A stretch of 64,000 nucleotides of DNA from Streptomyces sp. BK340 (GCF_007827595.1 NZ_VISR01000031.1:1-64000); one strand, 5' to 3'. Positions 23,452 through 31,181 are shown, counted from the stretch's first letter. Numbers and translations: made by a program. The notes: a model not told the origin generated them from the letters alone.

Positions 23452-26261
23452 TCGAACGAGAAACCGAGACCGAGCGGGTCCGGGAGGCGCTGCGCGCCGT
23501 TTCCGGCGGCCGATCCTCCCTCTTACTGACGGCGGGACCGCTCGGCATAGGACGCTCGGCCTGGCTGCGGGAACTCCCCACGTGCTTCCCGGAGCAGGAC
23601 GTGTACGTGCTACGTGCCCACGCGGCGCCCATGGAACAGGACTTCGCCTTCGGCGTCGTACGGCAGCTCTTCGACAGCCTGGCACCCGGCAGGCCGGAGC
23701 AGGCCCGCGAGCGCCTGCTGCACCGGACACCCGCGGCGCGGCAGGCGCTCGGCTACGACACCGCCCCGCCCGCGGAGGCCGACGTGAGCGCTGCTCCCGA
23801 CGCCGTCCTGCACGATCTCAGGGCGCTGGCGGAGCAGCTGGGCGCGGAGCGGCCGCTGCTGATCCTCGTCGACGATCTGCAGTGGGCGGACGACTGGTCG
23901 CTGCGCTGGCTGGCGTACCTGGCGAGACGGCTGCACGGCCTTCGGGCGGTCGTCGTGTGTGCCCTGCGGGAGGGCGAGCCGAGGTCCCGCGATCCTCTGG
24001 TGCGCGAGGTCGTGGAGGCGGCGACAGGCACGTTGCGCCTCGCACCGCTGTCGCGGGCGGCCACCGCCCGGATCGTCCGGGAACAGTTCGGGGTGCCGGG
24101 CGACGAGGAGTTCGTCCGCGCCTGCCACGAGACCTCGGGCGGCAACCCGGTGTTCCTGATGTCCGTCGTCCTCGCCATGGTGGCCGGGGGCCATCGCCCC
24201 ACCGCCGATCAGGCGGACACCGCCAGGTCCCTGCGCCCCTCGAATCTCAGGGAACGCCTCACGGGCTGTCTGCGCACCCAGCCACAGCCGGTACGCGATC
24301 TCGTCGCCGGCATCGCCACACTGGGTGAGCAGGGCACGCCCGAACTCGTCACCCGGCTGGCCGGCCTCGACACGGTCGGCTACGCGACGGCGGTGCGCGC
24401 ACTGCGCCAACTGGGCCTTCTGGCCGAGGCGGACGAGCCCCGCTTCGTCCACCCGGTCGTGCAGGACGCGGCCGAGGCCTGTCTGATCCTCGCAGAGCGG
24501 CAGCACTGGCACGAGGCCGCGGCCGCCCTGCTCTACGACGGCGGGCACCCCGCCGAGCAGGTCGCCGCGCAGCTCATGGCGGTGGCCGCGTCCGGCGCCG
24601 GCTGGTCCGCCGCCGTCCTGCGCGCCGCCGCCGACAGCGCGCTGCACCGGGGCGCCCCCGACACGGCGGCCCGCTATCTCAGACGGGCCCTCCTGGACAG
24701 CGAGGAACAGGGCGAGGAACGCGCCGGGCTGCTGATCCACCTGGCCACCGCCGAGCGTCACTTCGACGCCGCCGCGTCCGAACGCCACATCGCCCAGGCC
24801 ATGTCGCTCCTGGACACCGCCCGCGACCGGGCAGCCGCTGCGTTGCGCGTCTCACCCGGCTTCCTCGGCAGGACCAGCGCCGGTGCCCTCGACATCCTGC
24901 GACGCGCCGCCGACGATCTCGGCCCCCACTCCGAGCTGAGCGGAACACCGCGTGACCTGGCACTGCGCCTGGGGGCACGGCTGAGCCACAGCGGACGGGA
25001 AGACCCGTCCGAACTCGCCGTCGCCGTAAGGCTGCTGCGAGACGAACCACAGGCGCCGCCGGTGTGCTCGGCCGCCGAGCGCGAGTGGCTCGCCGTACTG
25101 CTCCACGCCGTCTCGCTCAGCGGCAGCCTGCCGGCGTCACAGGTGACACGGCAGGCCACCCGCATCCTGGAACGCGAACCGGCGAGGACTTCCGAAGGCC
25201 ACAGCGCGCTGCCCCTCGTGCTGTCGGCTCTCGTCGCCGCGGACGCGGCCGACGAAATCGACTCGTGGCTGGGCACGGAGGAGACACCCGCTCTTCGCGG
25301 CGTCGGAACCGCCGACCCGCTGGTCGCGACGGGACACGCGTTGTCGTGTCTCGGGCGTGGACGACTCGCGCACGCCAGGGAGCAGGCCGAGCGTGTCTTC
25401 GGCCCTGCCGGGACCGGTCGGCAGGAGGTCGAAGCCGTCGCCGGGGCGGTGCTGGCCGCCGTCGCCCTGGAGATGCGGGACCACGCGCTCAGTGAGCGGG
25501 TGCGGGCCCGTACCCTGGCGAGCCGGCCACTCGGGCTCGGTACCACCACGATGCTGCGGCTCCTGGAAGCCTCGGCCGAGGACCAGCGCGGTGAGACGGC
25601 CCGTGCCCTGGACACGGTGCTGGACTGCGGCCGGCGGTTGGAGGCTTCCGGCTGGCGCAATCCCGTCCTCTTCCCCTGGCGGCCCCGGGCGATCGGGCTG
25701 CTCGGCCGACTGGGTGACACCCGCTCGGCCCGGGCGCTCGCCGAGGAGGAGTACAAACAGGCGCTGCTGTGGGGTGCGCCGGTCGCGCTCGGGCGCGCAC
25801 AACGACTGAGAGGCGCACTGCGCTGCGACAGCGAAGGCACCGCCCTGCTGCGCGACGCGGTGGAGACACTGCGGGGATCCGGCCACGAGCTGGAACTCGC
25901 CCGCGCCCTGCGCGCGTTGAGCATGTCCCTCGGAGAAGGGGCCGAGGCCAAGGCCCTGCTGGGAGAGGCGTCCGGGCTGGCCGCCGGATGCGGAGTGCCC
26001 TGGCGCACGGACCTGATCGCGGCGGCGGCACCGGCGCGGGCCGCCGCGACACGGCCGGACGTGGCGCTCACCCCCACCGAATCAAGGGTGGCGGCCCTGG
26101 CGAGCGGCGGTCTGACCAACCAGGAAATCGCCGTGGAGCTCGGCGTCGGTTCCCGCGTCGTGGAAAAACATCTGACCAATTCCTACCGTAAACTCGGCAT
26201 TTCCGGCCGTCGGGAACTGGTCACCTTGATGAAAGGCGTCGGAGTGAATCCCCGGCAATGA
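23445..26261 (+). CDS. fscRII: LAL-family LuxR regulator carrying a TTA codon
   Basis: This regulator has 938 residues starting MLIERETETERVREALRAV. The P-loop position reads GPLGIGRSAWL, so the invariant Lys is Arg. Walker B is LLILVDDLQWADD. The C-terminal LuxR HTH is LTPTESRVAALASGGLTNQE with recognition segment LGVGSRVVEKHL. Codon 27 is TTA (23523-23525), the rare leucine codon read by the bldA tRNA in Streptomyces, so translation should depend on developmental stage. It overlaps fscRIII by 7 bp. No terminator is visible before the 366-bp gap ahead of fscRI. Confidence 0.92.
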   Translation: MLIERETETERVREALRAVSGGRSSLLLTAGPLGIGRSAWLRELPTCFPEQDVYVLRAHAAPMEQDFAFGVVRQLFDSLAPGRPEQARERLLHRTPAARQALGYDTAPPAEADVSAAPDAVLHDLRALAEQLGAERPLLILVDDLQWADDWSLRWLAYLARRLHGLRAVVVCALREGEPRSRDPLVREVVEAATGTLRLAPLSRAATARIVREQFGVPGDEEFVRACHETSGGNPVFLMSVVLAMVAGGHRPTADQADTARSLRPSNLRERLTGCLRTQPQPVRDLVAGIATLGEQGTPELVTRLAGLDTVGYATAVRALRQLGLLAEADEPRFVHPVVQDAAEACLILAERQHWHEAAAALLYDGGHPAEQVAAQLMAVAASGAGWSAAVLRAAADSALHRGAPDTAARYLRRALLDSEEQGEERAGLLIHLATAERHFDAAASERHIAQAMSLLDTARDRAAAALRVSPGFLGRTSAGALDILRRAADDLGPHSELSGTPRDLALRLGARLSHSGREDPSELAVAVRLLRDEPQAPPVCSAAEREWLAVLLHAVSLSGSLPASQVTRQATRILEREPARTSEGHSALPLVLSALVAADAADEIDSWLGTEETPALRGVGTADPLVATGHALSCLGRGRLAHAREQAERVFGPAGTGRQEVEAVAGAVLAAVALEMRDHALSERVRARTLASRPLGLGTTTMLRLLEASAEDQRGETARALDTVLDCGRRLEASGWRNPVLFPWRPRAIGLLGRLGDTRSARALAEEEYKQALLWGAPVALGRAQRLRGALRCDSEGTALLRDAVETLRGSGHELELARALRALSMSLGEGAEAKALLGEASGLAAGCGVPWRTDLIAAAAPARAAATRPDVALTPTESRVAALASGGLTNQEIAVELGVGSRVVEKHLTNSYRKLGISGRRELVTLMKGVGVNPRQ

Positions 26262-26627
26262 CTCTGCCGAGTCCGGACCTTCGGTCGCCCACGCATGGTG
26301 CGGTCGGTACCGACCCCCGCTTCGGTGGTGCGGTCGGTCCGGCCCGCGCGCGCCCCAGCAAGCGCCCAGTAGGTACTGACCTGGGGTGTAACGGAGACCG
26401 AACCGCACCGAACCACCGAAGTCCCAGGGGTGGACCGCACCGTACGGAAGTGCGGCCACGAACTTGCCGGTGCCGGTGCCGGACGGCGTTGACCAGCCTG
26501 ATCCGACGTATTTAGGGTTGAATTCAGAATCCCGATGAGCGCCACTCGCCATGGGCGCACGGATCGCATCACGCCGCTCGGCGACGCATTTCCAGCCACC
26601 CCCCACGCCATGAAGGGAAGTAATTCC
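26262..26627 (+). promoter_or_regulatory. fscRI upstream region with nested repeats
   Basis: No gene is seen. The stretch holds a perfect 14-bp palindrome GGTCGGTACCGACC (26303-26316), a 13-bp direct repeat TGGTGCGGTCGGT at 26297-26309 and 26327-26339 (30-bp period, close to three helical turns), and an inverted pair CTTCGGTGGT (26321-26330)/ACCACCGAAG (26412-26421). A weak PAS-LuxR-like box CTGGGGTGTAACGGAG (11/16) lies at 26381-26396. The arrangement suits cooperative protein binding upstream of the pathway activator, but the binder is unknown. Confidence 0.5.
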
Positions 26628-27320
26628 TTGGCAACCTCCGCTCCCATTCCGGCGGACCTCGCTCACTCCGGCACCCCCGATCTCCAGGCGGAGCCCGCCG
26701 GACCGGCACAGACACACCCCCTGTTCCACCAGCCGGGCCTCACGACGGCCTGCCTCGACCGGAACCTCGCCCTCCAGCAGGCGAACCATGAGTTCTTCCA
26801 CCGGTTCGGCGGCTCGGCCCCGCAACTCGTGGGCCAGTCCTTCGTCGACCTCGTGCACCCCAGCGTCCAGGAGCCCTTGCTGAGGCAGTTCGCCGGGCTC
26901 ACCGACGGCCGGCGTGACCGGTTCGCCACGGAGGTCATCGCGGTGGGTCCGGACGGCGCGCCGTTCCGGGTCTTCCTGACGGCGTTCGCCGTGCGCGGCG
27001 GAACGCCGGACATCTCGGCCATCTGGCTGATGATGACCGGGTTCGGCGACACCGCGGAGCCGACGATGGCCACTCCCCGCAAGAAGATCCTCAGCGAGGT
27101 CGACGCCCGCATCCTCGAAGGCATAGCCGCCGGAGTCTCCACCGTTCCCCTGGCGGCGCGCCTGTACCTGAGCCGACAGGGCGTCGAGTACCACGTGACC
27201 TGTCTCTTCCGGAAGCTCCGCGTCCCCAACCGGGCCGCGCTCGTCTCCCGTGCCTACTCGATGGGCGTGCTCAAGGTGGGAACCTGGCCGCCCAAGGTGG
27301 CGCAGGACTTCGTCAAGTGA
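26628..27320 (+). CDS. fscRI: PAS-LuxR transcriptional activator of the polyene cluster (PimM/AmphRIV family)
   Basis: The N-terminal PAS sensor (about residues 30-140, with LVGQSFVDLVHPSVQEPLL) is followed by a C-terminal LuxR HTH (LSEVDARILEGIAAGVSTVP with LYLSRQGVEYHVTCLFRKL). This small two-domain layout is specific to polyene-cluster activators such as PimM. TTG 26628 is chosen because AAGGGAAG stands seven bases upstream; it gives 230 residues. ATG 26610 (same frame, six codons longer) and ATG 26535 lack a ribosome site. By family knowledge it binds CTVGGGAWWTCCCBAG boxes, and four candidates occur in this window. Confidence 0.93.
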   Translation: MATSAPIPADLAHSGTPDLQAEPAGPAQTHPLFHQPGLTTACLDRNLALQQANHEFFHRFGGSAPQLVGQSFVDLVHPSVQEPLLRQFAGLTDGRRDRFATEVIAVGPDGAPFRVFLTAFAVRGGTPDISAIWLMMTGFGDTAEPTMATPRKKILSEVDARILEGIAAGVSTVPLAARLYLSRQGVEYHVTCLFRKLRVPNRAALVSRAYSMGVLKVGTWPPKVAQDFVK

Positions 27321-27484
27321 AGCCGGTGGACGCGGGCGAGCCCGGCTGACGGCCCGTTCGCACACCGAGCCCGTCTCGGCCGGCCGTTCGCCGTCGTCGG
27401 TGCGGCGACGGTCGGCCCGCCCGGCCACCGGGGCCGTGGGGTCACGCGGCAGCCGGCGCAGGGCCGACGGGCGCCCGGAGCGGA

Positions 27485-28151
27485 TCAAGGGTCGCAGGGG
27501 GTTGCGAGAGCCGCCGGTACGAGCCCCTCGCCGACCAGCCATCTGCCGGAGAGCCGGCTGATCGGGCGCCCCTGGCACCACAGGCGTGTGGACACCAGGA
27601 TCCGGGCGGAGAACGTACCCGCGACCGGGTCCACGGAGATCCTCGCGTCCTCGAATCCCAGCCGCCGGGCCGTGGCCGGATACCAGGACCTGTGGACGGT
27701 CTCCTTGATGCAGAACAGGAGACGGTCCCGGTGAACGCCCGGCGAGCCCGCCCGCAGATCGCGGACCCAGGACCGCTCGCCGGGAAGGGCGATGGTCTCC
27801 AGAATCCCTGGGGGCAGCGCGGCATGGGGCTCCGCGTCGACGCCGAGGAGGCGAAACCGCGTGGCGTGTGCAACGACCGCGGCCCGGTATCCCGCACAGT
27901 GGGTGATGCTTCCCACGACGCCGTCCGGCCACTGCGGCGCACCGTGCGGGCCACGCAGCACAGGGCCGGGCGGGACGCCGAGTTCCGACAGCGCGTGCCG
28001 TGCGCACCAGCGGGCCGTGGCGAACTCTCTGCGGCGGCTCACCACGGCATGCCGGACCGCGAGAGCCTCGCGTGGGTGCAAGACAAGCCCCCGGTCGGTC
28101 CCCGGCGGCCTCGGCGCTCATCACGCGCGCGGGAAGAATGCGCTCGATCAC
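27485..28151 (-). pseudogene. Sfp/EntD-type 4'-phosphopantetheinyl transferase with a +1 frameshift near the N terminus
   Basis: This enzyme would convert apo carrier proteins to holo forms, including the PKS ACPs. The main frame (27485-28081) has the family motifs GSITHCAGYRAAVV, GVDAEP (Mg-binding Asp and Glu) and FCIKETVHRSWYP (KExxxR/K). The conserved N terminus MIERILPARVMSAEAAGDRPG lies in a different frame, from GTG 28151 to about 28090. Removing one base from the run of five C at 28088-28092 joins the two into a normal ~222-residue protein (..GDRPG-LVLHPREALAV..). The downstream frame alone has only a TTG start at 28081 and loses 24 residues. Cause may be a sequencing error, a true mutation, or slippage. 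GTG 28151 overlaps the stop of a small upstream ORF (GTGA). Confidence 0.75.
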
Positions 28152-28363
28152 CCGTCGATGCGCGCCCAGGCGCGGATCAGTGCAGGCGCCCAGGCCGACC
28201 GGTCGGGACGCGCGCCCGCGGGACGCTCCGGACCGGTGCCTCCGTCATGCCGGTATCCGTCCGTCCCGGGAACCGGCCCGGGGCGCAATGCGGTGCCGAG
28301 CGAATGGAGCTCGCTCACCCAGGAGAGCAGACCACGAACGCCGAGGTCCCCTGCCGGAGTCAT
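28148..28363 (-). CDS. Small hypothetical protein upstream of the PPTase
   Basis: This 71-residue ORF (MTPAGDLGVRGLLSWVSELH...) is of no family I recognise. It is rich in Pro, Gly and Arg and lacks a signal peptide or membrane span. Two things support it as a gene: its TGA overlaps the GTG of the PPTase (GTGA, coupling), and a PAS-LuxR-like box at 28431-28446 lies 68-83 bp upstream of its ATG, the same spacing as for the cluster genes. Ribosome site evidence is weak (GGGA two bases before the ATG). It could instead be untranslated leader. Confidence 0.4.
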   Translation of the reverse strand: MTPAGDLGVRGLLSWVSELHSLGTALRPGPVPGTDGYRHDGGTGPERPAGARPDRSAWAPALIRAWARIDG

Positions 28364-28391
28364 GATCCCGATGCCCCTTCCGTGACCGGAG

Positions 28392-28412
28392 GGCCCTGAC
28401 GACGTCAGGGCC
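28392..28412 (-). terminator. Hairpin downstream of pabC
   Basis: A perfect 9-bp stem GGCCCTGAC/GTCAGGGCC surrounds a 3-nt loop. It lies 55 bp after the pabC stop on the minus strand, before the small ORF and PPTase. It suggests that these two are transcribed from their own promoter. Confidence 0.55.
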
Positions 28413-28430
28413 GTGCTGGTCCTCCCGACC

Positions 28431-28446
28431 CTAGGGACGTCCGGTT
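28431..28446 (-). promoter_or_regulatory. Weak PAS-LuxR-type box upstream of the small ORF/PPTase
   Basis: CTAGGGACGTCCGGTT matches 11 of 16 consensus positions in either direction, with both half-site cores (CTAGGGA, TCC) kept. On score alone it is marginal. Its distance to the downstream ATG (68-83 bp) equals that of the fscMI box, which is the main reason for listing it. Confidence 0.35.
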
Positions 28447-28466
28447 AGTGAAAGTCGTAGGGACCG

Positions 28467-29249
28467 TCACAGATGTTCCGTCGGGAGAGCGGCGTAGGCT
28501 TCCCGGAGAGTTGCCAGCACGGCGTCGTCGTCCGGGAACCTCGTGTCGTCGACGCCGTGGATCGCACGCACTCCGACGGCGGCGCTCGTGGCGAAGGCGG
28601 CCCGCATGGAGCGCAGTTCAGCGATCCGTACGGTGCGTGTGGTGCTCCCCGCATGGGCCGTTCGAAGCAGGCGCATGGTGACGCCCGGCAGGATCTCGGC
28701 GTCCGGCCAGACGACCTGTCCGGCCTCGTCCACGAAGCCGATGTTCCAGGTGCAGCCTTCCGAGATGCGGCCGTCGGAGTCGGTGAACAGGACGTCGTCG
28801 AACCCGGCGAGCTGTGCCGCACGCCGCATCCTGAGCTGGCCGAAGAGCGCGACGTGCTTCACGGCGGCCGCGTCACGGTGGAAGGCGAGGGACCGGACCC
28901 TGAGCGGAGGCGGGGAGAGCGCACCGGCCGGGCGTGTGGTCACGAGAATGTGGGGGTCGGCCTTCTCGGCCGGGCGCGCCAGGTCCAGGGCCGGGTCGAA
29001 GACGGTGACGCGCACGATCAACGGGCCGGCCCGGCGGCCGACCTCCTGCCGCACACAGGACAGGACCCGCTCAGGATCGAGACGTGCCCCGAAGACCGCG
29101 GCGCAGTCCTGCACGAGCCGGGCGAGGTGCAGCGAGAGTCCGCGGACTCCTCCGTCGTCCAGCCGCATGGTGGTGAAGTGCCCGTAGTTCGTCAGGGCGA
29201 GCGTCGTCATCTGCTCGACGGACACGGGCAGTCCGTTGACAGTAGCCAT
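28467..29249 (-). CDS. pabC: Aminodeoxychorismate lyase (class IV PLP enzyme)
   Basis: This 260-residue protein releases pyruvate from 4-amino-4-deoxychorismate to give p-aminobenzoate, completing the pathway begun by PabAB. The PLP lysine is in AAVKHVALFGQ, and the class IV signature follows (DDVLFTDSDGRISEGCTWNIGF). Length matches the family. It starts MATVNGLPVSVEQMTTLALT. A PAS-LuxR box 52-67 bp upstream ties it to the fsc regulon although it lies about 16 kb from pabAB. A branched-chain or D-amino-acid aminotransferase role cannot be excluded by motif alone, but context makes PabC much more likely. Confidence 0.9.
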   Translation of the reverse strand: MATVNGLPVSVEQMTTLALTNYGHFTTMRLDDGGVRGLSLHLARLVQDCAAVFGARLDPERVLSCVRQEVGRRAGPLIVRVTVFDPALDLARPAEKADPHILVTTRPAGALSPPPLRVRSLAFHRDAAAVKHVALFGQLRMRRAAQLAGFDDVLFTDSDGRISEGCTWNIGFVDEAGQVVWPDAEILPGVTMRLLRTAHAGSTTRTVRIAELRSMRAAFATSAAVGVRAIHGVDDTRFPDDDAVLATLREAYAALPTEHL

Positions 29250-29300
29250 GAGGCCAGTGTGGCCGCTGCCCGGGTCCGGTACGGCGCACGTGATCGGCCT

Positions 29301-29316
29301 CTAGGGATTCGCTCAC
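29301..29316 (-). promoter_or_regulatory. Putative FscRI/PimM-type box upstream of pabC
   Basis: CTAGGGATTCGCTCAC matches 12 of 16; the half-site CTAGGGATT is perfect. It lies 52-67 bp before the pabC ATG and overlaps the stop codon of the upstream minus-strand gene, so pabC probably has its own promoter here. Confidence 0.55.
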
Positions 29317-30158
29317 AACGCCGGCCGCGTCGAAGCGACCGGCATGGTGAGGAGGCCCGCGTCGACGACGGCGCGGCCGAAGGGGCTCGCGAGTTCGGCG
29401 AGACGTGCACAGCCGGCCTCACCCAGGGCGGCGTAGGCGGGAAGGGCCAGGCGGTCGGTGCGGTCCTCGACGTGCCGGCGCAGGAGTGCGCCTTCCGGGC
29501 TCAGGGCGTCGCCGTCGAGGAGGCCCCGCTCGCGCAGGTGGTCCCGGGTGCCGGCCCACTCCTCCTCGGGCCAGGCGCGGCTCGCCTTGAGGAGGCCGAC
29601 GGGCACCTCACCGGTGGCTGCGTGCAGGATCAGGGCCTCCAAGCCCCCGATGCCCTCGGTGAGCAGGCACGCGACATGGCCGTCGCCACGGAATTCCCGG
29701 AGCAGCGTCTGGGCGTGCCACAGCTGCAGTACCGGCTCCTCGGGCCAGGGCAGTGCGGCATGCGCGGCGAACAGCGGGCGGCCCTGCATGTGTTCGCGGG
29801 CTGCCTCGGCGGCCCGGCGGGTCAGCGCCACGACCTCGTGCAGGTCGGGCAGTTCGTGGACTCCCGCCCGTCGCAATGCTTCACCCGCGGCGGCGTACCG
29901 CGCGTCCAGCACCTGCTGCGGTGTCGTCCTGTCCCAGGCCCCGTCGACCGCCTGCCGCACGAAAGCGGGGTTGAAGTTGTAGAAGGTCGCGATGACCAGC
30001 TCGGCGGATGCCCGGCCGAAGGCGGCGCTGCGGGAGGCGAAGTACCCGGCGCGTCGGCTCAGTCCCAGGTCCGCGTACCGTCGCCCGGCCTCGGGGACGA
30101 AATAGATCATGCCGTGCACGGGTTCGAGGCGGCGCCAGGCCGCACGTGCCGTCTTCAT
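29313..30158 (-). CDS. SalK-like / SCO6745-family protein
   Basis: This mostly helical soluble protein of 281 residues starts MKTARAAWRRLEPVHGMIYF. The N-terminal block GMIYFVPEAGRRYADLGL and the FYNFNPAFVRQAVDGAW segment resemble the SalK/SCO6745 family of Streptomyces. Its biochemical role is not established, although some members sit in antibiotic or salicylate-type loci. ATG 30158 with GGAGAGG upstream is preferred to upstream starts. It follows the epoxide-hydrolase-like gene by 4 bp, so the two form an operon under the palindrome at 31059-31074. Confidence 0.75.
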   Translation of the reverse strand: MKTARAAWRRLEPVHGMIYFVPEAGRRYADLGLSRRAGYFASRSAAFGRASAELVIATFYNFNPAFVRQAVDGAWDRTTPQQVLDARYAAAGEALRRAGVHELPDLHEVVALTRRAAEAAREHMQGRPLFAAHAALPWPEEPVLQLWHAQTLLREFRGDGHVACLLTEGIGGLEALILHAATGEVPVGLLKASRAWPEEEWAGTRDHLRERGLLDGDALSPEGALLRRHVEDRTDRLALPAYAALGEAGCARLAELASPFGRAVVDAGLLTMPVASTRPAL

Positions 30159-30162
30159 GCGG

Positions 30163-31044
30163 TCACCTCTCCGGGGAGTCGGCGAGCGGGGTACTCGCTG
30201 CGGTTCCGAACTCACCGTGCGTTCGCAGGTGTTCGAGCAGCAGTCGGTTCAGCGTCCCGGGTGCCTCCTCGGGGACCCAGTGGCTGACGTCCCGGAGGAT
30301 CTCGAACCGGTACGGCCCGTTGACCCACTGCCCGGTCTCGTGCGCGGCCGCCCGGCCGAACGCGCGGTCCCCGGTGCTCCAGACGTACAGGGTGGGGACG
30401 TCGACGGCGCCGATGCTGCCGTCGGGACGGCCGGCCCGGTACCAGTTCAGCGCCGCGGTGAGAGCGCCCGGCCGGGACAGGTGCCGTACGTAGGCCTCGG
30501 CGCTGTCCTGCGGGACCTTTCCGGCGTAGACCTCACGAAGCTGCCTGGCATCGTGGGCGAGCATGCGCTCCTCGGTCGCGGGTGTCTCGCGCCAGTCGAT
30601 CATGTAGTGCGAGCGTTCGCGCTGATCCTGGTCGGTGCGCAGAGCGGTGGCGAGAGCGGCGGGGTGCGGGGTCGAGACCACGGTCAGGGTGCGTACGCGG
30701 CCGGGGTGGGAGTGAGCGGTCCACCAGGCCACCGCGCCTCCCCAGTCGTGGCCGACCAGGTCGAACGTCGGCCAGCCCAGTTCTTCGGTGATCGCGGCCA
30801 CGTCGTCGACGAGACGGCCGATGCGATAGTCCTCGGGCCGCAGGGGGCGGACGCCGGGGGAGTAGCCCCGCTGGTCGGGCGCCACCACCCGGTAGCCGTG
30901 CGCGGCCAGCGCCGCGATCTGCCGTTGCCACGCCAGCCCCGTCTGCGGGAAGCCGTGCAACAGCAGCACCGGGCGGCCCTCGGGCGGACCCGCCACGATC
31001 GCGTCGAACACGCCCGCATCCGTGGAGATGCTCAGCTCAGTCAC
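30163..31044 (-). CDS. Alpha/beta-hydrolase, epoxide-hydrolase-like
   Basis: This 293-residue enzyme shows HGFPQTGLAW (oxyanion hole) and the nucleophile elbow VGHDWGGAVAWW with Asp as nucleophile, as in soluble epoxide hydrolases and haloacetate dehalogenases. The C-terminal His lies in LRDVSHWVPEEAP. Asp rather than Ser excludes a typical esterase. No signal peptide. It is the first gene of a two-gene operon with the SalK-like gene. A TetR-type palindrome sits 15-30 bp before the ATG, overlapping the likely promoter or leader. The natural substrate is not indicated. Confidence 0.88.
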   Translation of the reverse strand: MTELSISTDAGVFDAIVAGPPEGRPVLLLHGFPQTGLAWQRQIAALAAHGYRVVAPDQRGYSPGVRPLRPEDYRIGRLVDDVAAITEELGWPTFDLVGHDWGGAVAWWTAHSHPGRVRTLTVVSTPHPAALATALRTDQDQRERSHYMIDWRETPATEERMLAHDARQLREVYAGKVPQDSAEAYVRHLSRPGALTAALNWYRAGRPDGSIGAVDVPTLYVWSTGDRAFGRAAAHETGQWVNGPYRFEILRDVSHWVPEEAPGTLNRLLLEHLRTHGEFGTAASTPLADSPER

Positions 31045-31058
31045 GGCCCACCTCTTCG

Positions 31059-31074
31059 TACCGACTGGTCGGTA
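31059..31074. promoter_or_regulatory. TetR-type operator candidate (perfect palindrome)
   Basis: TACCGACTGGTCGGTA has 7-bp arms and a 2-bp centre. It is upstream of the hydrolase/SalK-like operon. The same motif occurs at 33399-33414 (14/16 identical) and 33525-33540 (15/16). Confidence 0.7.
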
Positions 31075-31124
31075 GCCTCCAGGCGAAGTGACGGGCTGTC
31101 AAGACGGTGCGCGCGAGACGCGCC

Positions 31125-31170
31125 GGGCGGGCTGCAGCGCCGGCACCGAGACCGTTCGTGCAGCCCGCCC
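31125..31170 (-). terminator. Hairpin after the ActP-type symporter gene
   Basis: Perfect 12-bp arms GGGCGGGCTGCA/TGCAGCCCGCCC flank a 22-nt loop and begin 11 bp past the symporter stop codon. Confidence 0.65.
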
Positions 31171-31181
31171 CCGCGGGGTGG

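Noticed and set aside
26381..26396. FscRI box for autoregulation of fscRI
   Set aside because: 11 of 16 matches but more than 230 bp from the start codon and without a good half-site, so it is mentioned only within the upstream region.
27321..27484. Terminator between fscRI and the PPTase
   Set aside because: Several short GC inverted repeats occur, but none has a stem clearly better than the background of this GC-rich spacer.
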